From: Cohnella nanjingensis | Lineage (GTDB): Bacteria; Bacillota; Bacilli; Paenibacillales; Paenibacillaceae | Direction of reading: 5' to 3' | DNA length: 64,000 nucleotides | Assembly (NCBI RefSeq): GCF_014212125.1 | Contig: NZ_JACJVP010000032.1 | Coordinates: 38,712-102,711 of the forward strand | Part shown: positions 51,112 to 59,248 of the stretch, in pieces | Layout: every line of letters begins with the position of its first letter | Numbering within the stretch: position 1 is the first letter of the stretch | The notes under the pieces: model-generated | What the model was told of the DNA's origin: nothing | What the model saw: the letters and a program-made list of their open reading frames with translations, nothing else | Database searches by the model: none | Made by a program: the position numbers and the translations under genes

Positions 51112-51199
51112 AGTTAGAGAAAAAAGAATTAACGAAACGTACTGAAGATGTTAATATTTAATTATATTTCGATATAGAGCAAAGCGAAGGTGCCGAAGG

Positions 51200-52237
51200 A
51201 TGGCTAAGAAAACGAAGAAAGTAACGTTGCGCGACATCTCGGAAAAACTGGGACTATCGACGGCAGCCGTTTCCAAGGCATTGCGCGGACATGAAGGGAT
51301 TAGCGAAGCGACCCGCGAGCTTGTTCTGGAGACGGCGAGAACGATGGAGTACAAGGGCGTTCCGGAGCAAAGTCCGGATGCCGCGCCGAATGCGGTGGTC
51401 TTCATTATTGTGAATCGCCGCGAATTAAAGGAACCTCATACGATGTCGACCTATTATTTTATCGATAACGCTTTAAAGACGCATGGCTGCCAGGTAGCCA
51501 TTCACGGCGTGCCGATCGATGGCGATGATCAGGCCATATTCGATTTGATCGAACGGGACAATCCGCTGGCTTTGTTTTTGTTCGGGAGATTTTCGCAGAA
51601 GTTTGCCGAGCAGCTGCAAGCAACCGGAAAAATTATGATCGTGATTGACCACGATTTTCCTTCAATGAACTTCGACGTGGTTTTGACGAACGATAATCAG
51701 GGGGCCTTTGCGGCGGTACGCCACCTGGTTCACCTGGGGCATCAGAGGATCGGTTATATCGGCGACAACAGCTTGTCTCCCACCTTTCACGACAGGTACA
51801 ACGGATTTATTGACGCCATCCGATACTGGGGGTTGGAACTGAATGAAAAGCATATCTATGACCTGCATTTCATCAACTCCTTCGGCGATATCGACTACAG
51901 CCCCGTGATGGAACGGCTTGACGCGGACGACTTGCCGACAGCGTTTTTCTGCGCCAATGATCCGATTGCTTACATCCTTAGCAACGGATTAAACGCCAGA
52001 GGCATCAAAGTGCCGGAGGACGTTTCCATCGTCGGTTTTGACAATTTAGAATCGTCGCAGTTTCAATATCCGCCCCTGACGACGTTGGATTATCCCCGTG
52101 AACATATTGCTCAAACCGCTGTCGAACTGCTGGTCTGGCGGATGCATCATCCTCAAGCGCCGTGTCGCAAAATTCTGGTTCAGCCCCGTCTCGTCGAGCG
52201 TAAGTCGACCGCAATTCCGCACAAGCCTGCCCTCTAA
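51200..52237 (+). CDS. LacI-family regulator of the mannan locus
   Basis: This 345-residue regulator has an N-terminal LacI helix-turn-helix and hinge (VTLRDISEKLGLSTAAVSKALRGHEGIS). A GalR-type ligand domain follows (HLGHQRIGYIGD, AFFCANDPIAYIL, VSIVGFDNLESS, PPLTTLDYPRE). It lies just upstream of the glycan operon on the same strand. A palindrome between them shares 12 bases with a site in its own leader, so it probably represses both until a manno-oligosaccharide or mannose derivative binds. It is followed by its own terminator, which makes the downstream operon depend on a separate promoter. Confidence 0.88.
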   Translation: MAKKTKKVTLRDISEKLGLSTAAVSKALRGHEGISEATRELVLETARTMEYKGVPEQSPDAAPNAVVFIIVNRRELKEPHTMSTYYFIDNALKTHGCQVAIHGVPIDGDDQAIFDLIERDNPLALFLFGRFSQKFAEQLQATGKIMIVIDHDFPSMNFDVVLTNDNQGAFAAVRHLVHLGHQRIGYIGDNSLSPTFHDRYNGFIDAIRYWGLELNEKHIYDLHFINSFGDIDYSPVMERLDADDLPTAFFCANDPIAYILSNGLNARGIKVPEDVSIVGFDNLESSQFQYPPLTTLDYPREHIAQTAVELLVWRMHHPQAPCRKILVQPRLVERKSTAIPHKPAL

Positions 52238-52261
52238 GCGTAATCGTCAGCGCAGCAAGAG

Positions 52262-52300
52262 AAAGACGCCTCTACCCTTTGGTAGAAGCGTCTTTTTATT
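52262..52300 (+). terminator. intrinsic terminator after the LacI gene
   Basis: AAGACGC and TCTACC (52263-52276) pair with GGTAGA and GCGTCTT (52281-52294), followed by a T-rich run. Confidence 0.9.
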
Positions 52301-52306
52301 CTAATT

Positions 52307-52361
52307 GATGTTAATATTAACTAAAATATTAATTGACCTAATGTTATATTTGGATTAATAT
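52307..52361 (+). promoter_or_regulatory. operator and promoter of the mannan operon
   Basis: The perfect 12-bp palindrome GTTAATATTAAC (52310-52321) lies just upstream of -35 TTGACC (52333-52338), a 17-base spacer and -10 TAATAT (52356-52361). GATGTTAATATT (52307-52318) is identical to 51147-51158 in the regulator leader. Confidence 0.72.
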
Positions 52362-52411
52362 ATAACTGAAATCGGTTAATCCAACACGCAAGAGGGAAAG
52401 AGGTGCAATCG

Positions 52412-52857
52412 TTGGACTTCGTTCAAGTGAACGCTGAGGGGTCCGGTTTCAAGGAGAAGGGCACGGGGCGACGATTTATTCCTTTCGGCTGCAATTATTT
52501 CGATCCGATGACCGGTTGGGCCCGCACCTATGGCAACTGTTTTCGCCGGAGCGGACAGAACGTCACTTCACATTGGGATCCGTACTCGGCGGAAGATCAT
52601 GTTCGTCCGCTTCATGCGAGTGATCCGATGAGTTTTCGGAAGAAGTTCAGACGTTATGGTGCCGGTCGGTCGTGGAACAGGCAAGGGACTTGGCGAGCGG
52701 ATGGATGACATGGGGCTATTCCGACGTGAATACGGCGATGGACGCAACCAAAAGGAGCGGACTGGTAGACGATAATGGACGGATTAAGAGGTGGGGAGAC
52801 GCCTTTCGCGGGTTGGCCCCAACCGATGCGGACGATGCGGCTTCTCCGGTTGGTTAG
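52412..52857 (+). pseudogene. broken GH5-like glycoside hydrolase
   Basis: The frame starts at TTG 52412 behind AGAGGTG and reads DFVQVNAEGSGFKEKGTGRR, then FIPFGCNYFDPMTGW, the opening of a cellulase-fold hydrolase. Near 52519 the frame shifts: moving one base gives HLWQLFSPERTERHF, a sensible continuation. A large deletion then joins it to a C-terminal piece in another frame (about 52627-52857: VVEQARDLASGWMTWGYSDV, GRIKRWGDAFRGLA). Only about 450 bases remain of an expected 1.2-1.6 kb. It has no signal peptide, so the ancestor was probably intracellular. It occupies the first position behind the operon promoter. Confidence 0.75.
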
Positions 52858-54106
52858 CAGGTGTGCGCTTTTTCTAGCTATCGCGGTATTATTGTTATCC
52901 GGATGCCGGAACGAACCTCATCGCGAATCGGATCAAGCGGGGGAACGGCAACCGAAAGCAACCGCAATGAATTCGGAGGAAAAACAAATGGATAATCGGA
53001 CGCCCGACAAAGACATGTTCGCTCAATCTTTGGTGAACCAAGGGGATGAGCGAAGAATCGTCAAGGCGATGCAGAAAGCGCTTCGGAAGGAAAAAGTAAC
53101 GTTGGGTTTTATCGGAGGCTCGATTACGGAAGGAGCTTTGTCTACCTCCCCTGACAACAGCTACGTTGGCTTGATTGGAAAGTGGTGGAAAGAGCAGTTT
53201 CCGGATGCGCAGCTCCAAGCGATTAACGCGGGAATCGGGTCGACGGGCTCATTAATTGGAGTTCATCGCGTAGACCAAGATCTGTTGAAGTTTGAGCCGG
53301 ATCTGGTCGTGGTCGACTTCTCCGTGAATGATGAGTACTCTCCCGGCCTGGCGAATCAGTACGAAGACTTGATCCGTAAAATTCTACAGTCGAAAAACAA
53401 GCCGGCGGTTATCTTGCTCTTCATGATGCGGCAAGACGGGACGAACATGCAATGGGCGCACAGCCCGGTCGGACTGCACTATGATCTGCCGATGGTCAGT
53501 CTAAGCAGCGGCGTATGGCCGCAAATGCAATCCGGCCATCTCAAGTGGCAGGACTATTATGCGGACGACGTTCACCCGAACGATGCGGGACACCGCTTGG
53601 TCTCTCAGTTGATCATCAACCGTTTGGAATCCGTCCGCAGCCATGTCGGTCAATCGGAAGAACCCGATCTTGCAAGCGAAGAGTTGCCGGCGTCCATGAC
53701 CTCCGACGGCTACCTGCATACCGAGCTGCTGACGAGCGATCGCCTCGCTGTTTCTTCCAATAACGGGTGGGTCAAGGAAGAGACGGCTCGTTTCTCGCCG
53801 GGATGGATCGCGACAAAACCGGGACAATCGTTCTCGTTTACGGTAGAGGCTGCCAATATCGGGGTGATCTATGAAAAATTGAACAACGGAAGAATGGGTC
53901 GGGTTCAAGTCCAAGTAGACGATCTGCCTCCCGTGGAACTGGAGGGGCACTTCTCGGCGGATTGGAAAGGCTACCCGGCCGGAGAGCTTGTCGCCGAAAA
54001 TTTGGACGAAGGCAAGCATAGCGTGACGATTACGTTCATGCGCGAGCACCATCCGGACAGCACGGGGGAATTATTCAAAGTATGTGCGATCATGGCATCT
54101 CGCTAA
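52826..54106 (+). CDS. SGNH-hydrolase lipoprotein, probable glycan acetyl esterase
   Basis: This protein of about 426 residues has lipobox LLLSGC (Cys27). The SGNH domain follows: block I TLGFIGGSITEG (nucleophile Ser), AINAGIGSTGS (Gly block), VVVDFSVNDEYSPG (Asn block) and YYADDVHPNDAGH (catalytic Asp/His). The last 120 residues form a beta-sandwich (VEAANIGVIYEKLNNGRMG, GKHSVTITFMREHH), the reverse of the CE2 order. It would remove acetyl groups from glycans outside the cell, fitting acetylated mannan. The start is weakly defined: ATG 52826 or 52835, both inside the end of the broken GH5 gene, and no good ribosome site is seen. Confidence 0.82.
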   Translation: MRTMRLLRLVSRCALFLAIAVLLLSGCRNEPHRESDQAGERQPKATAMNSEEKQMDNRTPDKDMFAQSLVNQGDERRIVKAMQKALRKEKVTLGFIGGSITEGALSTSPDNSYVGLIGKWWKEQFPDAQLQAINAGIGSTGSLIGVHRVDQDLLKFEPDLVVVDFSVNDEYSPGLANQYEDLIRKILQSKNKPAVILLFMMRQDGTNMQWAHSPVGLHYDLPMVSLSSGVWPQMQSGHLKWQDYYADDVHPNDAGHRLVSQLIINRLESVRSHVGQSEEPDLASEELPASMTSDGYLHTELLTSDRLAVSSNNGWVKEETARFSPGWIATKPGQSFSFTVEAANIGVIYEKLNNGRMGRVQVQVDDLPPVELEGHFSADWKGYPAGELVAENLDEGKHSVTITFMREHHPDSTGELFKVCAIMASR

Positions 54107-54138
54107 TAGCATACGAGAATAGAAAAGGAGATAACAAA

Positions 54139-55698
54139 ATGGGGAAAATCAAAGGTAAAAAGGGTCTTGCTTTGATTTTGAGCGCGGTATTCATGGTCGC
54201 AGTCGTATTATCCGGATGCTCAGGCAACAAGGAAGCCGCATCGGAAGACAGCAAACCCGCTGCAACGGATAGCCCGGCGAAGCAGGAGGCAACGGAGACG
54301 GCGTCGGCTTCACCGGAAGAGAAAGAAGCGACGATTCGGATTACCGCGCAGGTTTTTACGCCTACGGACGAGAAAACGCCAACCGAGAATACGCCGATTC
54401 CGCGCGTGGCATTAGATAAAATTATCGAAGATTATCAGAAGCAGCATCCGAAAATCAAAGTGGAGATCGTGAAAGCGCCTACATCTTCGCGAGAAGAATA
54501 CTTAACCTGGATGACCACCCAGATTGCAGCGGGAGAAGCGCCGGATATCGCATGGACGTCCGACTCCTTGCAAGGATTCGTAGAAAAAGAATGGCTGCTT
54601 CCGCTGGATTCTTATCTGGGGCAAGACAACCCGTTCGGCGATCAGAACGTGACCTGGATAGATTCCTTTACAAACCCGGAGCTGTTCCGGAAATTCCCGA
54701 ACGGTTCGTACTATTCGGTTCCGATTGTGCAAGCAGCCGGCTCGGCGACTACGTTCTACTACAATATCGATATTTTCAAACAGTTGAACTTGTCCGTTCC
54801 CCAAACTTGGCAGCAATTGCTCGACGCGCTGAAAAAAGCGAAGGAAGCGGGCTATATCGCCGCCATTCCCGTCGTGGAGAATAAAGGCCCGACCTTATGG
54901 CAAATGGGAGCCCAAGTATCCATACCGCTTACGACCAATCTGCTCGGCGATTTTAATTACACCGGGGCGAAGAGCGCGGTGGAATTGAAAGGGGACGAAT
55001 ACATTCGGGCGATCAAGAAAGGAATCGTCTCCATGGACCGTCCGGAGTTCCGCGAGATCTGGCGTTTATATAAGGAATGGGCGCAAATGTGGCCGGACGG
55101 CTGGGCAACCCAGGATATGATGCCGCTTTGGCGCGAAGGCAAGGTTGCGGTGCGAGAAGGCGGAATGTGGGAGCTGCAGCAGGAACTTAGCGATACGAAG
55201 CGCCAATTCAAGTGGGGCGTATTCCCGATGCCTGCCGTCGGTTCCGATTCCAGCAAGTATGCCGTAGATCTGCCGAAGTCGAAAGGGTTTCAGAAAAATA
55301 CGTCCTCGATGTTCGATCTGGGGATCGTGAAACCGACTGTGGAAAAGAAAGGAACGACGGAGGCGGCTATCCGCTTTTTGCAATATTTGACGACGGCGAA
55401 AGTGAACGAATATATGGTCAATGAAGTTCCTCAGGGACTTCCTACGGTGAAAGGCGCTGCGACCTTGCCGCTGTTCGATGCGATTAAAGAATCGGAAAGC
55501 CCGGTTTATCCCGAGATCAACATTCCGATGAACGTTTGGATCAACTCGGAGGCACGGGATACGATCGGCAGGAATGCGGCCATGTGGATTCAAAACAAAT
55601 TGCCGGACGACAAGTTTTTCGCCAATGTGGAGAAGGCGCTGACGGAAGGCGCGGACAAGTCGATTAAAGAGCAGAAGCTGGACACGTCCAAGTGGTAA
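54139..55698 (+). CDS. extracellular sugar-binding lipoprotein of the mannan locus
   Basis: This 519-residue lipoprotein has lipobox VLSGC (Cys27), a long Glu/Ala/Ser-rich linker to about residue 75 and a MalE/UgpB-type family 1 domain. Typical segments are WMTTQIAAGEAPDIAWTSDSL, SVPIVQAAGSATTFYYNIDIF, MPLWREGKVAVREGGMWELQ and FLQYLTTAKVNEYMV. ATG 54139 follows AAGGAG by 8 bases; the longer frame lacks a signal peptide. It is likely to bind manno-oligosaccharides for the permeases at 56240 and 57139. Confidence 0.88.
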   Translation: MGKIKGKKGLALILSAVFMVAVVLSGCSGNKEAASEDSKPAATDSPAKQEATETASASPEEKEATIRITAQVFTPTDEKTPTENTPIPRVALDKIIEDYQKQHPKIKVEIVKAPTSSREEYLTWMTTQIAAGEAPDIAWTSDSLQGFVEKEWLLPLDSYLGQDNPFGDQNVTWIDSFTNPELFRKFPNGSYYSVPIVQAAGSATTFYYNIDIFKQLNLSVPQTWQQLLDALKKAKEAGYIAAIPVVENKGPTLWQMGAQVSIPLTTNLLGDFNYTGAKSAVELKGDEYIRAIKKGIVSMDRPEFREIWRLYKEWAQMWPDGWATQDMMPLWREGKVAVREGGMWELQQELSDTKRQFKWGVFPMPAVGSDSSKYAVDLPKSKGFQKNTSSMFDLGIVKPTVEKKGTTEAAIRFLQYLTTAKVNEYMVNEVPQGLPTVKGAATLPLFDAIKESESPVYPEINIPMNVWINSEARDTIGRNAAMWIQNKLPDDKFFANVEKALTEGADKSIKEQKLDTSKW

Positions 55699-55766
55699 GT
55701 GACGGACGATGAATCGAGGCGAGGAGGGAGCCGTTCCCTCCTCACTCTTTACGATGGCGGTGACTT

Positions 55767-56243
55767 ATGAAAAAGAAATGGATAACGTTGCTCGTGATCG
55801 CGCTATTGGCAGGCGTGATCACGATATTGTGGCGGGTCGACGAGAATCGGGAGATTGTTTTTGAAGTCAAGCTTGCTCCGGATCAGATGACGGCTGATGG
55901 GAAGAGCTCCGTTAACGTACAAATCCAGGTGACAAATACCGACGGTACCCCCCGCTCGGGGGACGATCTGCAAATTATTCGGCTAAAAGGACACGGGCAG
56001 CTGTCCGTCAGTCGGGTCAAGACGGATCGGAACGGTCATGCCAGCTTTGTTTATTTTTCTTATCGCGCCAGTTCTTTTACGCCTGCCATGACCAATGAAA
56101 TCATGTTGTCCGACGTGTCGGTCGGGAAAATCGTAGGCGTATACAAAAGGCATGCGCTTGAGATCCCGGTTTTGGAGCCTGCGGGCGAAGACTCGGATAA
56201 GGGCGGAACCGATGGCGACGGATACATTTCATTAGGGGGATGA
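55767..56243 (+). CDS. small membrane-anchored Ig-like protein of unknown function
   Basis: This 158-residue protein has one N-terminal membrane helix (WITLLVIALLAGVITILW) and an extracytoplasmic domain resembling a bacterial Ig-like (Big_1/invasin-type) fold. That domain runs from FEVKLAPDQMTADGKSSVNV and GDDLQIIRLKGHGQLSV to TDRNGHASFVYFSYRASSF. The C-terminus is a short acidic Gly/Asp-rich tail. ATG 55767 has GGCGGTG nearby. It sits between the binding-protein and permease genes and overlaps the permease by ATGA, so it is made together with the transporter. It may help dock the binding protein or the GH5 lipoprotein near the channel. Confidence 0.75.
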   Translation: MKKKWITLLVIALLAGVITILWRVDENREIVFEVKLAPDQMTADGKSSVNVQIQVTNTDGTPRSGDDLQIIRLKGHGQLSVSRVKTDRNGHASFVYFSYRASSFTPAMTNEIMLSDVSVGKIVGVYKRHALEIPVLEPAGEDSDKGGTDGDGYISLGG

Positions 56244-57124
56244 CGATGTCACGGAAAATGCGCGAAAGCTTGCAGGCTTACTTCTTTTTGTCCCCCATTG
56301 TCATCGGGTTGTTGATATTCGCTTATTATCCTCCGTTACGCGGCTTGATTACCGCTTTTTTCGAATGGATTCCGGCCGGCGATCAATGGAAATTCGTCGG
56401 TTTCGATAATTTTGCCAGAATGCTTACGGATGAAGTGCTGATCGCTTCCGTTCCCAATATGATCCTGCTGATGTTCGGAGGACTTCTAATTGGCGTGACG
56501 GTCCCGTTCATCATGGCGGAGTTGATCTTCTTCGTTCGAAGCGAAAAGCTGAAATATTACTATCGCGTTATGCTTCTGCTTCCGCTTGTCGTGCCGGGAG
56601 TCGTGGGCATGCTCGTCTGGAATTTCATTTACGACCCGAATATCGGCCTGATCAATTCCTTGCTGGACGCGGTTGGGCTGGAACAGTTGAAGCACGCCTG
56701 GCTCAGCGATAGCAGTACCGTATTGTTTGCGTTATTGTTTATGGGTTTTCCTTGGGCGGCGGGCATCGGACCGTTGATTTATTTGTCGGGTTTGATGAAC
56801 ATTCCGACCGAAGTGATCGACAGCGCGAGGCTGGACGGAGCGACCGGGTTGAAGCGGGTACTTCAGGTCGATATTCCAATGGTGACGGGGCAAATCAAAT
56901 TTTTCGTGGTGACCGGCATGATCGGCGGGCTTCAGCAGTTTGGACAGCAGCTGGTGTTAACGGGAGGAGGGCCGGGTTATTCGTCGATGGTACCCGGCTA
57001 CCATATGTACGTGCAAGCATTCACCTACAATCATTTCGGTTATGCAAGTGCCATCGGCCTTGTGTTGTTCGCCGTCGCATTCGGGCTGACGATCGTCAGC
57101 ATGAAGTTTATCAAGTCCGAATAG
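56240..57124 (+). CDS. CUT1 sugar ABC transporter permease (UgpA/LacF-like)
   Basis: This 294-residue permease has six membrane segments, the loop EVIDSARLDGATGLKRVLQVDIP and an opening AYFFLSPIVIGLLIFAYYP typical of MalF/UgpA-type proteins. The start overlaps the stop of the Ig-like gene (ATGA), so translation is coupled. It pairs with the permease at 57139 and the binding protein at 54139. No ATPase is encoded nearby; a shared MsmX-like ATPase is likely. Confidence 0.9.
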   Translation: MTMSRKMRESLQAYFFLSPIVIGLLIFAYYPPLRGLITAFFEWIPAGDQWKFVGFDNFARMLTDEVLIASVPNMILLMFGGLLIGVTVPFIMAELIFFVRSEKLKYYYRVMLLLPLVVPGVVGMLVWNFIYDPNIGLINSLLDAVGLEQLKHAWLSDSSTVLFALLFMGFPWAAGIGPLIYLSGLMNIPTEVIDSARLDGATGLKRVLQVDIPMVTGQIKFFVVTGMIGGLQQFGQQLVLTGGGPGYSSMVPGYHMYVQAFTYNHFGYASAIGLVLFAVAFGLTIVSMKFIKSE

Positions 57125-57138
57125 AGGAGTGCTGCCGC

Positions 57139-57981
57139 TTGAGGCTATCCGGTAAAAGAGCAAGTCAGCTTGCCCTGAACGCTTTTATCGTTTTATTGCT
57201 CGCCATGAGCATTTATCCGATGACGATCTTGTTGTTCGGATTCACGAAAGATTCGTTGACATGGCAATATAACCAATGGCTTCCGGCGCTGCCCATGTGG
57301 TTCACGAATTTGAATTACGCGTGGAAGCAAGTCGGTACCGCGTTCTGGAACACATTGTTCGTTGCGGCAGCGGCTACGTTGGGCGGCGTGTTTCTGTCTT
57401 CTCTCGGCGGATTCGTGTTTTCGAGAATGAAGTTTTACGCCAAAGAAATCATCTTCTACTTCATTATTGCTCTTATGATGGTTCCTGCAATTCTCGGTTT
57501 GATCCCGTGGTATTTGCTGATCAAAGAGCTGGGATTGCTCAACTCGTTATGGGCTTTGGTTTTTACGAGCGTGTTTGGCGCTCCTATTTTCGGGATTTTT
57601 TTGCTTCGCGGATTTTTCTCGTCGATTCCGGAAGAGTTGTTCGAAGCGGCAAAGATAGATGGCTGCGGCAATTTCAAACTCTATTATAAAATCGCGGTTC
57701 CGGTCAGCCTGTCTAGCCTGGCAACCTTGGCGATTATGCAGGTCATGGGAGTGTGGAACGATTTGGTGGGGCCGTCCATCGTGTTGACCAGTCCCGATAA
57801 GTTCGTGATTACGCTAGCGCTTCGCAATTTCTCCATGTCGATGAGCGGGGGCGGCATGCTGACGAACTATCCTGCTCTGTTCGCCGCCTACGTCATTTCT
57901 TCGATTCCGCTCGTGCTGCTATTCTTTTTCGCAAGCAAATATTACATTGAGGGACTAACCTCGTCCGGAATGAAATTGTAG
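57139..57981 (+). CDS. CUT1 sugar ABC transporter permease (UgpE/LacG-like)
   Basis: This 280-residue permease has six membrane segments and the coupling loop LFEAAKIDGCGNFKLYYKIAVP. The C-terminus KYYIEGLTSSGMKL is typical of MalG/UgpE-type partners. The start is TTG 57139 with AGAGGAGTG about 8 bases upstream; the frame is open much further upstream within the preceding gene but not coding there. It completes the heterodimeric channel of the mannan importer. Confidence 0.9.
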   Translation: MRLSGKRASQLALNAFIVLLLAMSIYPMTILLFGFTKDSLTWQYNQWLPALPMWFTNLNYAWKQVGTAFWNTLFVAAAATLGGVFLSSLGGFVFSRMKFYAKEIIFYFIIALMMVPAILGLIPWYLLIKELGLLNSLWALVFTSVFGAPIFGIFLLRGFFSSIPEELFEAAKIDGCGNFKLYYKIAVPVSLSSLATLAIMQVMGVWNDLVGPSIVLTSPDKFVITLALRNFSMSMSGGGMLTNYPALFAAYVISSIPLVLLFFFASKYYIEGLTSSGMKL

Positions 57982-57992
57982 GGGGAATGGGT

Positions 57993-59231
57993 ATGAATTG
58001 GGGCGCCGTTCGCTCGAAGGCACTGCCGGTTGCTTTGGCTGCCTCCATTCTGTTGATCGGCGGTTGCAGCGCGGCGAAAAGCGGGGATGACAAACCTCGG
58101 GCCGCTTGCGCAGGCAAGAAGGGCCTCTGCGTTGATGAAGCGGGCACGCTGATGAAAGACGGTAAACCGTATCGGGGGGCAGGGGTCAATTATTTCAACG
58201 CATTCGCGCGTACGCTGCTCGATCCCGGCGATACGACATACCGGCACGGATTTGAAGTGCTGAAGAATTACCATATCCCCTTTGCGAGATTCATGGCGTG
58301 TGGATATTGGCCTAGTGAATTCAAACTCTATCTGGAGAATAAGGAAAAATATTTTCAATTGATGGACGGCGTCGTGAAGGCTGCCGAGGACAACGGGATC
58401 GGATTGATTCCTTCGCTGTTCTGGTATCACTCGGCCGTGCCCGATCTTGTCAAAGAACCTCGGGATCAATGGGGCAATCCGGACAGCAAAACGATGGTTT
58501 TCATGCGAGAATACGTTCGGTTATTCGTTACGCGTTATAAGGATTCCCCGGCGATTTGGGGCTGGGAATTCGGCAACGAATATAATCTGGAGACCAATCT
58601 CCCTAACGCGGCCGATCATCGTCCGCTGATTTATCCGAATCTGGGCACGGCAACGGAACGAAGCGCAAGGGACGACTTGACGACAAGCATGCTTCAGACC
58701 GCTTTTGCCGAATTCGGCAAGGAAGTCCGCAAATACGATCCGGACCGGATCATCATTACCGGCAACAGCATGCCGCGTCCTACGGCTTGGAACCAGAGAA
58801 AGTCTTTGCGTTTCCAGCAGGATACCGAAGGTCAATTCGCGGAAATACTTGCGGCTGAAAATCCGAATCCGGCGAACGTCATCTCGGTTCATTATTATCC
58901 GGGAGACGAGCAACGTTTCGGCCACGTTCTGGAACATAAAGAAATGCTCTCGCGGATGATGGATATTGCCCGAGAGGTCCGAAAACCGCTGTTTATCGGG
59001 GAGTTTGGCGTTAGCGACGCCGTGGAGGAAGGCGGTCTGCTGGATCCGGAACTGGCGGAGAAGAAATACATGGAGCTCGCTGGTGCAATCGGAGAAGCAA
59101 AGGTGCCGTTATCGGCTTTGTGGGTCTATGATTTCTACGGGCAGAGCGAGAACAACGTGACTGCGGACAATGGCAGAGCCTATCAGCTTACGGCTTTGGC
59201 GCAGCTAAACGACCAATTGGCGAAATCGTAA
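57993..59231 (+). CDS. GH5 beta-mannanase-like lipoprotein
   Basis: This 412-residue lipoprotein has lipobox LIGGC (Cys25) followed by a (beta/alpha)8 glycoside hydrolase domain. The acid/base Glu lies in WGWEFGNEYN and the nucleophile Glu in PLFIGEFGVSD, the standard GH5 pair. VISVHYYPGD supplies the conserved His/Tyr. It probably cleaves mannan or glucomannan chains at the cell surface (endo-1,4-beta-mannosidase type), as suggested by the adjacent beta-mannosidase. ATG 57993 has GGGGGA upstream; ATG 57987 is too close to it. Confidence 0.85.
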   Translation: MNWGAVRSKALPVALAASILLIGGCSAAKSGDDKPRAACAGKKGLCVDEAGTLMKDGKPYRGAGVNYFNAFARTLLDPGDTTYRHGFEVLKNYHIPFARFMACGYWPSEFKLYLENKEKYFQLMDGVVKAAEDNGIGLIPSLFWYHSAVPDLVKEPRDQWGNPDSKTMVFMREYVRLFVTRYKDSPAIWGWEFGNEYNLETNLPNAADHRPLIYPNLGTATERSARDDLTTSMLQTAFAEFGKEVRKYDPDRIIITGNSMPRPTAWNQRKSLRFQQDTEGQFAEILAAENPNPANVISVHYYPGDEQRFGHVLEHKEMLSRMMDIAREVRKPLFIGEFGVSDAVEEGGLLDPELAEKKYMELAGAIGEAKVPLSALWVYDFYGQSENNVTADNGRAYQLTALAQLNDQLAKS

Positions 59232-59248
59232 CCTCGGGAGGTATATCC

